A stretch of 17,212 nucleotides of DNA, taken from positions 1-17,212 of the forward strand of contig CAZOUM010000057.1 of NCBI GenBank assembly GCA_964582985.1, read 5' to 3'. Position numbers and translations under genes: made by a program. The DNA is from CAZQYB01 sp964582985 (lineage in GTDB: Bacteria; Planctomycetota; Phycisphaerae; Sedimentisphaerales; Anaerobacaceae). The notes under the pieces are model-generated. The model was not told the origin of the DNA. It did no database searches and saw only the letters and a list, made by a program, of their open reading frames with translations. Positions 7,903 to 13,024 of the stretch are shown here, piece after piece. Each line of letters opens with the position of its first letter. Position 1 is the stretch's first letter.

Positions 7903-8697
7903 CTAATCTAAATCTAAAGAAAATGGATCTCCCAATCTATCCCTAAAAAACCCTACCTTGACTTTGACATCCACTATATCATCAGCCACGTTCATCCAAA
8001 CTTGGCCTTTCCCAAAGGTCATATGGTCGAAACGGACACCTTCGGTACTGCTCAGATTTGATGCCAGCACAGGTGACTCATCCAGGTCTCGCAGAATTGT
8101 CTCCATCATCCAATTTATAAGCATCCCGAAGTTCTCAAGCTTCTTATTATCCGCCTTGACTTCATCAACGTCCTTGCGGAAATTCGCCAGCACCTGCCGT
8201 AATATGGCGGTCTGCCTTGCATTCTGGTTCACATAGGGCTCGTCAAGCACTTCCCTTTCTACCACCATCTTGCTCTCAAATCTAAGCCGTCGCTTGGACC
8301 TAAATGGCACAGTTTTCGCTTTCTCATCAACCCAAAAAAAGTACTTTCTTTTTGCTGTTAACTTGTTCTCATCGAAAGCAACCATATTAAACCAGCCCTT
8401 GTAGCCTTTTTTCTTCTGACCAAAGGAAGCAATAACGCTTGTGCTCTGGCTAAGCAATTCATATTCCGGTTCGCGAATCAAAGTCATCACTTCACCAGCC
8501 CTGCTGACCTTCAGCCTTGTCAGGTCGTAGCTTTCGTACAGCTCCGCATCATATGGAGGCTTTTCAGGCTTAAAATAGTTCACAATTGCGCAGCCACCCA
8601 AAGCAAAAGTGACCAAAAACAAAAAACTCAGACTGCACAACCATAGAGAAAAACCCAAAGCCGAATAAGCTCTAAACTTGAAACTGTGATTTGGCAT
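7903..8697 (-). CDS. Predicted lipoprotein of unknown function
   Basis: A 264-aa protein of no recognised family. The N-terminus has basic residues, a hydrophobic stretch (about 13-32) and a lipobox LGGC with the acceptor Cys at residue 36, so export and lipidation are expected. The mature part is polar, alternating basic and acidic, with no clear membrane span or catalytic motif. It has a strand-rich look at both ends and a helical middle (about 160-205). The ATG at 8697 has GGAG 8 nt upstream and lies only 15 bp after the ilvC stop, so it is probably translated from the ilvC transcript. The association with branched-chain synthesis may be positional only. Its stop is 12 bp from the 3' end of the convergent rnpB. 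Confidence 0.8.
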   Translation of the reverse strand: MPNHSFKFRAYSALGFSLWLCSLSFLFLVTFALGGCAIVNYFKPEKPPYDAELYESYDLTRLKVSRAGEVMTLIREPEYELLSQSTSVIASFGQKKKGYKGWFNMVAFDENKLTAKRKYFFWVDEKAKTVPFRSKRRLRFESKMVVEREVLDEPYVNQNARQTAILRQVLANFRKDVDEVKADNKKLENFGMLINWMMETILRDLDESPVLASNLSSTEGVRFDHMTFGKGQVWMNVADDIVDVKVKVGFFRDRLGDPFSLDLD

Positions 8698-8712
8698 CTC
8701 TCACTCTCCGTC

Positions 8713-9717
8713 TTACACTTCTTTCGCATCGATCCACTTCATCATTTTCCGCAATTCTCTACCAACCCTCTCCAACCGGCAGTCATAGTCCTTTTCGTAT
8801 AGCTCCTTAAACTTTTTCAGGCCGCCTCTATATTCATTCACCCATTCTTTGGCAAACTCGCCGGACGTGACCTCCGACAATATCTTTTTCATTTCCGCCC
8901 TGGTCTGCTCGGTAATTATTCTTGGCCCACGCGTCAAGTCGCCATACTCGGCAGTGTTCGATATGCTGTATCGCATATAGCTGAGCCCACCCTGGTACAT
9001 AAGGTCGACTATCAGCTTCACCTCGTGCATACACTCAAAGTAGGCAATCTCAGGCTGATACCCCGCCTCCACCAGCGTCTCAAAACCGGCTTTAATAAGC
9101 GCCGTAAGACCGCCGCACAGAATACACTGCTCACCAAACAAATCCGTTTCAGTCTCTTCCCTGTATGTGGTCTCGATAATCCCCGCTCTTGCACCGCCTA
9201 TCCCGTTTGCCCAGGCAAGAGCAATTTCTTTGGCATCGCCGGTTGCATCTTGCTCGACCGCTATAAGATTCGGCACCCCGCCGCCTTTTTCAAACTCGCT
9301 GCGAACCAGGTGGCCCGGACCCTTCGGAGCAATCATCACAACATTAATATCCTTGGGCGGAACAATGTACTTAAAATGAATATTGAAGCCGTGACAAAAA
9401 CCAAGCGTCTGCCCAGCTACCAAATTCGGCGCAATCTGCTCCTTGTAAACCTCGGCTTGAATCTCGTCCGGTACGGTCACAATAATCAGTGTCGCACCAC
9501 TCATTGCTGTTTTTATGTCCACCGGCGTAAAGCCGTGCTCCCGCGCAAGCTTAAAATTCTCTGTCCCTTCCAGCTCAGCAACCGCCACGTCTATTCCGCT
9601 GTCACGCAAATTTAGACTATGCGCGTGACCCTGACTGCCGTAACCAATAACCGCTACCTTCTTGCCCTTCAAAGGTTCTATCGGCGAATCTTTTTCGTAA
9701 TAAATCTTCAATGCCAT
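8713..9717 (-). CDS. ilvC: Ketol-acid reductoisomerase, class I
   Basis: Converts acetolactate or acetohydroxybutyrate to the dihydroxy-acid using NAD(P)H and Mg2+; second common step of valine and isoleucine synthesis. The 334-aa length matches the short class I form. Visible marks are nucleotide motif GYGSQG (25-30), HGF (109-111), Lys132 in APKGPGH, and the metal ligands Asp192 and Glu196 in DLFGEQ. The C-terminal SISNTAEYGD segment carries the substrate serine region. The cofactor loop reads VAVAELEGTENF (44-55), acidic where NADPH enzymes usually carry Arg and Ser. The start at 9717 is chosen because AAGGAG lies 10 nt upstream; the reading frame runs on to 9822 but that part overlaps the L34-like gene and does not resemble KARI. 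It follows the L34-like gene and precedes a lipoprotein gene. Confidence 0.96.
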   Translation of the reverse strand: MALKIYYEKDSPIEPLKGKKVAVIGYGSQGHAHSLNLRDSGIDVAVAELEGTENFKLAREHGFTPVDIKTAMSGATLIIVTVPDEIQAEVYKEQIAPNLVAGQTLGFCHGFNIHFKYIVPPKDINVVMIAPKGPGHLVRSEFEKGGGVPNLIAVEQDATGDAKEIALAWANGIGGARAGIIETTYREETETDLFGEQCILCGGLTALIKAGFETLVEAGYQPEIAYFECMHEVKLIVDLMYQGGLSYMRYSISNTAEYGDLTRGPRIITEQTRAEMKKILSEVTSGEFAKEWVNEYRGGLKKFKELYEKDYDCRLERVGRELRKMMKWIDAKEV

Positions 9718-9760
9718 CTTTTCTATTCTCCTTTTTCGAGGTTTTTCAGCTGACCCTTTG

Positions 9761-9892
9761 TCAAACAATATTAACGGAACGCCCCACGAGGCGCTTGTTA
9801 CGCAACAATTTGCGACCTCCACGACGGCGCATACGCGCCCGGAACCCGCATTTACGCCGCCTCTTAATCATACTCTTGCGGTGATTTTCCAA
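9761..9892 (-). CDS. rpmH: Ribosomal protein L34-like small protein
   Basis: A 43-aa, arginine/lysine-rich protein. Its core CGFRARMRRRGGRKLL (residues 15-30) matches the L34 signature (HGFRARM, then GGRK and a Val or Leu), followed by KRLVGRS where L34 has RRKGRK. L34 is a 44-50 aa protein of the large ribosomal subunit, so length fits. Reading from TTG at 9892 gives this length, with an AAGGAG Shine-Dalgarno at 9900-9905 exactly 7 nt upstream; the in-frame ATG at 9871 would give only 36 aa and has no such site. The usual neighbours (dnaA, rnpA, yidC) are absent. It sits 43 bp upstream of ilvC under its own promoter. A diverged paralogue rather than the sole L34 is possible. Confidence 0.75.
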   Translation of the reverse strand: MENHRKSMIKRRRKCGFRARMRRRGGRKLLRNKRLVGRSVNIV

Positions 9893-10027
9893 AGCATTTC
9901 TCCTTCATACAAAAAAAAACGCCCACTGCCCTATTACCCCTGCCTTTACCGCCAACTGTCACTTCGGGTCTGGGGTTAACAATCCGGACCGCAAGAACAA
10001 TCTTGCCACAAAAACAACTCGGCTGCC

Positions 10028-10055
10028 ATTATATTAAGAATTGCTCATTAGGCAA
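10028..10055 (-). promoter_or_regulatory. Sigma70 promoter for rpmH-ilvC
   Basis: On the minus strand TTGCCT (10050-10055) and a perfect TATAAT (10028-10033) are spaced 16 bp. Transcription would begin near 10021, leaving a leader of about 130 nt before the L34-like gene. The leader ends with nine U (9911-9919) just before the Shine-Dalgarno. It gives rpmH and ilvC an origin of transcription separate from ilvBN. Confidence 0.6.
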
Positions 10056-10118
10056 GAAATTTACAGATATGCCAATCTCAATATCTCGCGTTGCAATTCA
10101 CGAAATATGCTTCAGTGT

Positions 10119-10607
10119 TCACGGTTCCGTTTTTGCCTGTCGCGGCATGGCAATCGTGCCTGTTCTCGCCACGCTTTTAATGCCGTACGGCTTGCACGCA
10201 TTGATAAAAGCCTCAATCTTCGACTCAGGACCGCTCACTTCAACCATTAACGCCTTCGGGCCAATGTCCACAACTTTTCCCTTGAACATCTCTATCAGTG
10301 AAACCACCTCGGGCCGCTTCTCCGGCGACGCCGAAACAGATATAAGCATCAAATCGCGAGCAACCACCGGCTGGCCCGCAAAATCCTGGACCTTAACAAC
10401 CGGAACAATCTTGGCCAGTTGTTTTCGTACCTGCTCGACAACCCTGTCATCGCCGACAACAACAATAGTCATTCGGCTCAAGTCCGGGTCCTCGGTTCGG
10501 CCAACAGCAAGCGAGTCAATATTAAACGCCCGGGCCGCAAACATCCCCGCAACGTGGGCCAAAACACCAGGTTTGTTCTCAACCAATGCGCTTATTATAT
10601 GCTTCAT
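10119..10607 (-). CDS. ilvN: Acetolactate synthase small (regulatory) subunit
   Basis: Regulatory subunit of acetohydroxyacid synthase, conferring activity and valine feedback on IlvB. The N-terminal ACT domain (about 1-75) begins HIISALVENKPGVLAHVAGM and includes FNIDSLAVGRTEDPDLSRMT, both typical of the family. A second ferredoxin-like domain (about 83-152) contains DLMLISVSASPEKRPEV and ends near GIKSVARTGTIAMPRQ. At 162 aa it is complete. The ATG at 10607 has only a weak upstream GAGAT. It follows ilvB by 94 bp, a gap filled by repeats, and probably shares its transcript. The symbol could equally be ilvH. Confidence 0.94.
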   Translation of the reverse strand: MKHIISALVENKPGVLAHVAGMFAARAFNIDSLAVGRTEDPDLSRMTIVVVGDDRVVEQVRKQLAKIVPVVKVQDFAGQPVVARDLMLISVSASPEKRPEVVSLIEMFKGKVVDIGPKALMVEVSGPESKIEAFINACKPYGIKSVARTGTIAMPRQAKTEP

Positions 10608-10654
10608 TTAACTATCTCGCTTCTCGTATAGTATTTCCTCTTCGATTATCAATA

Positions 10655-10701
10655 CTTGTCCTGAGCGGAGTCGAAGGAATCACTAATCAATAATCATTCT
10701 T
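10655..10701. repeat. CTTGTCCTGAGCGGAGTCGA repeat plus heptamers between ilvB and ilvN
   Basis: The phrase CTTGTCCTGAGCGGAGTCGA followed by AGGAATCA (10655-10682) resembles an intergenic phrase seen in many bacterial genomes (recollection, not searched here). It runs into heptamers CACTAAT, CAATAAT, CATTCTT (10681-10701). The stretch CGAAGGAATCA followed by CAATAAT units is repeated at 12838-12860, so a composite repeat occurs twice in this window. Confidence 0.55.
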
Positions 10702-12432
10702 CTACGCCATGCTTTCCAATATATCAAGCCCATCCATTTCGTTTAGACTTTTGCCCGCTGCAACCATCGGCCAAACATTTTCTTCCCGTTCGACTCTGAA
10801 GTCAACAACGCATGGCCTTTTCTGTTCCAGCATCTCCTTGACCGCCTTGGGAACATCGGCCTTCTTATCGACAGTAATCCCGACCGCACCAAGAGCCTCC
10901 GCCACAGTCGCATAATCGGGGTTCGACAGGTAGCTCTTTGAATAACGCTTGCCGTAGAAGAGCTCCTGCCACTGCCGAACCATTCCCATATACCCATTAT
11001 TCAAAATACAAACCTTTATCCCCAGCTCGTTTTCAACAGCAGTCCGAAGCTCCGTCATCGTCATATTAAAACTGTGGTCGCCGTCAATATCGACAACAGT
11101 ATCATCCGGCTTGGCTACCTGAGCACCTATCGCAGCCGGCAGCCCAAACCCCATTGTACCCAGCCCGCCGGAGCTTATGAGTTGTCGGGGCCTGCTGAAT
11201 TTATAAAACTGAGCGGTCCACATCTGATTCTGACCGACCCCGGTGGTTATAATCGCTTTACCCTTAGTCTGACGGTAAATCTCCTCGATAACGTACTGCG
11301 GCTTAACCGTCGAAGTATTGTTGTCGTAACGAAACGGAAATTTCTTCTTCCATGCCGCAATTTCATTAAACCACCGCTTTCTCTCGCGGCACTTAACTTC
11401 CTTAACCAGCTCAGCCAGGATAATCCTGGCATCGCCCACAACCGGAATGTCCACGCGAACATTCTTCGATATGCTGGATGGGTCGATGTCAATATGGATT
11501 ATCTTTGCGTTTGGGGCAAACGTCTTGATTTTCCCCGTTATCCTGTCATCAAAGCGCGCACCCACCGCAATCAACAAATCACATTCCTGCACCGCGTAAT
11601 TAGCGTACGCAGACCCGTGCATCCCAAGCATATCCAGCGATTCGGCTCGTCTCTGGTCGTAGCTGCCCAGCCCTAAAAGTGTCGTTGTCACAGGCAAATG
11701 TGCCTTCTCAGCCAGGGCCCGCAATTCTTCGCTCGCGTTCGCGATAATAACACCGCCGCCAACATAAAGCACCGGCTGCTTCGACTCGTTTATAGCCTTG
11801 GCAACCATGGATATTTGCTTCTTGTGGCCTTTGACCTGTATCTTGTAGCCGGGCAGTTTCATCTTGGTCGAGCTATCAGTACTGCACTGCGCAACCGAAA
11901 CATCAACAGGTATATCAACCAGCACCGGACCCGGCCGACCCGTCGAGGAAATATAAAATGCTTCCCGAATTATCCGCGCCAAATCCTGAACGTCTTTGAC
12001 GATGCAGTTGTACTTGGTAACGGGACGAGTAATGCCCGTACTGTCGGCCTCCTGAAAAGCATCGTTCCCGATAAGCTCCGTGCGAACCTGGCCGGTCAGA
12101 GCAACCACCGGCACAGAATCCATCATCGCTGTGGCAAGACCCGTTATCAAATTGCACGCGCCGGGACCGCTGGTCGTCACCACAACCCCAACTTTGCCAC
12201 TGGCCCGCGCATAACCGTCAGCCATATGGCAGCCGCCCTGTTCGTGCCGTGGAATTATGAACCTTATCGGCGCATCATACAACCTGTCGAACAAAGGCAG
12301 CACTACACCGCCGGGATAGCCGAACATCGTATCAACACCTAAGTCAATAAGCGTATCGACTATTATCTGGGCGCCTGCTTTGAGAGGAGATTGACCGGCC
12401 GAATCCGCCGAAGAACTAGACTTGGAACTCAT
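10702..12432 (-). CDS. ilvB: Acetolactate synthase large (catalytic) subunit
   Basis: Thiamine-diphosphate and FAD enzyme joining pyruvate with pyruvate or 2-oxobutyrate, first common step of branched-chain amino-acid synthesis. The three-domain layout is complete. The N-terminal Pyr domain has the catalytic Glu64 in RHEQGG and the SGPGACNLITGLATA segment. The central FAD-binding domain carries GARFDDR (291-297). The C-terminal PP domain has the ThDP motif GDHSFN (451-456) to NN (478-479), plus YMGMVRQWQELFY. At 576 aa length is normal. A serine-rich, presumably disordered extension (residues 2-15) precedes the first domain. The ATG at 12432 has AAAGGTG upstream. A consensus promoter and a structured leader lie upstream, suggesting regulated expression. 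Confidence 0.96.
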   Translation of the reverse strand: MSSKSSSSADSAGQSPLKAGAQIIVDTLIDLGVDTMFGYPGGVVLPLFDRLYDAPIRFIIPRHEQGGCHMADGYARASGKVGVVVTTSGPGACNLITGLATAMMDSVPVVALTGQVRTELIGNDAFQEADSTGITRPVTKYNCIVKDVQDLARIIREAFYISSTGRPGPVLVDIPVDVSVAQCSTDSSTKMKLPGYKIQVKGHKKQISMVAKAINESKQPVLYVGGGVIIANASEELRALAEKAHLPVTTTLLGLGSYDQRRAESLDMLGMHGSAYANYAVQECDLLIAVGARFDDRITGKIKTFAPNAKIIHIDIDPSSISKNVRVDIPVVGDARIILAELVKEVKCRERKRWFNEIAAWKKKFPFRYDNNTSTVKPQYVIEEIYRQTKGKAIITTGVGQNQMWTAQFYKFSRPRQLISSGGLGTMGFGLPAAIGAQVAKPDDTVVDIDGDHSFNMTMTELRTAVENELGIKVCILNNGYMGMVRQWQELFYGKRYSKSYLSNPDYATVAEALGAVGITVDKKADVPKAVKEMLEQKRPCVVDFRVEREENVWPMVAAGKSLNEMDGLDILESMA

Positions 12433-12476
12433 TTTTTCACCTTTCCCTGATAAACATTATATCGTTATTCCGGTCA

Positions 12477-12564
12477 ATTACAGCTCCGCTGGGCCGCCCC
12501 GGGATGCCAATCGCTTTCACCGAAAAACAACCGACCAACCCGAGCTTAAAAGCCCTGCTGTAAT
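12477..12564 (-). promoter_or_regulatory. Structured leader RNA element of ilvB
   Basis: In the ilvB 5' leader a perfect 8-bp closing stem (ATTACAGC with GCTGTAAT, 12557-12564 and 12477-12484) encloses 72 nt. An inner helix GGGC/GCCC (12552-12555 with 12491-12494) and a further GC-rich pairing of GCTCGGG with CCCGGGGC are possible. The element ends 44 nt before the start codon. No known riboswitch or T-box consensus is recognised, no leader peptide is seen, and no terminator U-run follows. A regulatory role is inferred from the location and structure only. Confidence 0.4.
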
Positions 12565-12572
12565 CCCGTAAT

Positions 12573-12614
12573 CCCCCCGCCGCTTTGCTTCGCACAACGC
12601 GAAACAGCGGGGGG
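12573..12614. repeat. Palindromic element, second copy, in the ilvB leader
   Basis: CCCCCCGC and GCGGGGGG arms enclose TTTGCTTCGC and GCGAAACA. It is near-identical to the P3 arm of rnpB at 7444-7483. In the ilvB mRNA it forms a strong hairpin between the promoter and the structured leader, without a following U-run. Confidence 0.75.
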
Positions 12615-12624
12615 TCTCAGGTCC

Positions 12625-12650
12625 GTATTTGTATGTTTTCACACAAATAC
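12625..12650 (-). promoter_or_regulatory. Hairpin at the 5' end of the ilvB transcript
   Basis: An 11-bp stem GTATTTGTGTG / CATACAAATAC with one G-U pair and an AAAA loop starts within a few bases of the expected transcription start. A 5'-terminal stem of this kind can stabilise mRNA; that effect is inference. Confidence 0.5.
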
Positions 12651-12656
12651 AGCGGC

Positions 12657-12685
12657 ATTATACAAAATCTACCGTCTTCTGTCAA
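12657..12685 (-). promoter_or_regulatory. Perfect consensus sigma70 promoter for ilvB
   Basis: On the minus strand TTGACA (12680-12685) and TATAAT (12657-12662) are separated by exactly 17 bp, matching the full consensus. Transcription should start near 12650, giving a leader of about 218 nt. So strong a promoter on a feedback-controlled pathway fits control downstream of initiation or by a repressor. Confidence 0.8.
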
Positions 12686-12778
12686 CTATTTTCGGCCATT
12701 TATACGCATTTTATGAAGTATTTCTGCCATTTGTATCACCCCTTCTCATTCCGCACTTGCTGCAGAATCCATTTTTAG

Positions 12779-12797
12779 CCCTGGCCACTGGCCAGGG
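12779..12797. repeat. Hairpin CCCTGGCC-ACT-GGCCAGGG
   Basis: A perfect 8-bp inverted repeat with a 3-nt loop in the spacer upstream of the ilvB promoter. It lacks a T-run on either side and has no gene reading into it, so a terminator role is not supported. Confidence 0.5.
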
Positions 12798-12799
12798 TC

Positions 12800-12860
12800 C
12801 TCTGTCTTCCGTCGTCCGTCCTCCGCCCTCTGCCCTCCGAAGGAATCAATAATCAATTAA
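12800..12860. repeat. Pyrimidine-rich heptamers joined to CAATAAT heptamers
   Basis: Six imperfect 7-bp units CTCTGTC, TTCCGTC, GTCCGTC, CTCCGCC, CTCTGCC, CTCCGAA (12800-12841) are followed by GGAAT and units CAATAAT, CAATTAA. The junction CGAAGGAATCA is shared with the spacer between ilvB and ilvN. Next to it, 12868-12908 carries CACGAATTAACAC and GGCACGAAGGCACAAA phrases, related to the start of the window. Confidence 0.65.
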
Positions 12861-12940
12861 AAGGGCCACGAATTAACACTGGATTTTTAGGCACGAAGGC
12901 ACAAAACGATTAGCCCTGCAACCTGTGTGCAGGGGTAATT

Positions 12941-13015
12941 ATGGACGAAATGTCATCAGAAATTTATTTAATTGACGGGAATTGCGGGTTTGGTGTTGAC
13001 CAATGTGTGATTTAA
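12941..13015 (+). CDS. Possible 24-aa ORF upstream of the TrlF-like gene
   Basis: ATG at 12941 with AGGGG close upstream opens 24 codons (MDEMSSEIYLIDGNCGFGVD plus QCVI) and stops 9 bp before the next start. The preceding hairpin CCCTGCA/TGCAGGG (12914-12934) covers part of its ribosome-binding site. It could be a leader peptide or a decayed gene; no homology is recognised. Confidence 0.25.
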   Translation: MDEMSSEIYLIDGNCGFGVDQCVI

Positions 13016-13024
13016 GAGGGAAAT

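Noticed and set aside
9718..9822. N-terminal extension of IlvC to the upstream ATG at 9822
   Set aside because: The extra 35 residues are unlike ketol-acid reductoisomerases, overlap the L34-like gene in another frame, and the start at 9717 has a good AAGGAG.
9868..9897. 9-codon ORF (MLWKITARV) overlapping the start of the L34-like gene
   Set aside because: Its ATG is only 2 nt from the AAGGAG, too close for initiation; the TTG 7 nt away fits better.
9911..9919. Nine-U run in the rpmH-ilvC leader as an intrinsic terminator or attenuator
   Set aside because: The bases before it (GGGCAGTGGGCG in RNA sense) have no nearby pairing partner, so no stable hairpin directly precedes the U-run.
11698..12342. 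214-aa plus-strand ORF opposite ilvB, and a 196-aa one opposite ilvC (9025-9615)
   Set aside because: Both are antisense shadows of strongly conserved genes, have no ribosome-binding context and no recognisable motif.
12779..12797. Hairpin CCCTGGCC/GGCCAGGG as a transcription terminator
   Set aside because: No T-run on either strand and no gene reading into it.
12800..12860. CRISPR array
   Set aside because: Units are 7 bp and contiguous, without spacers; no cas genes are present.
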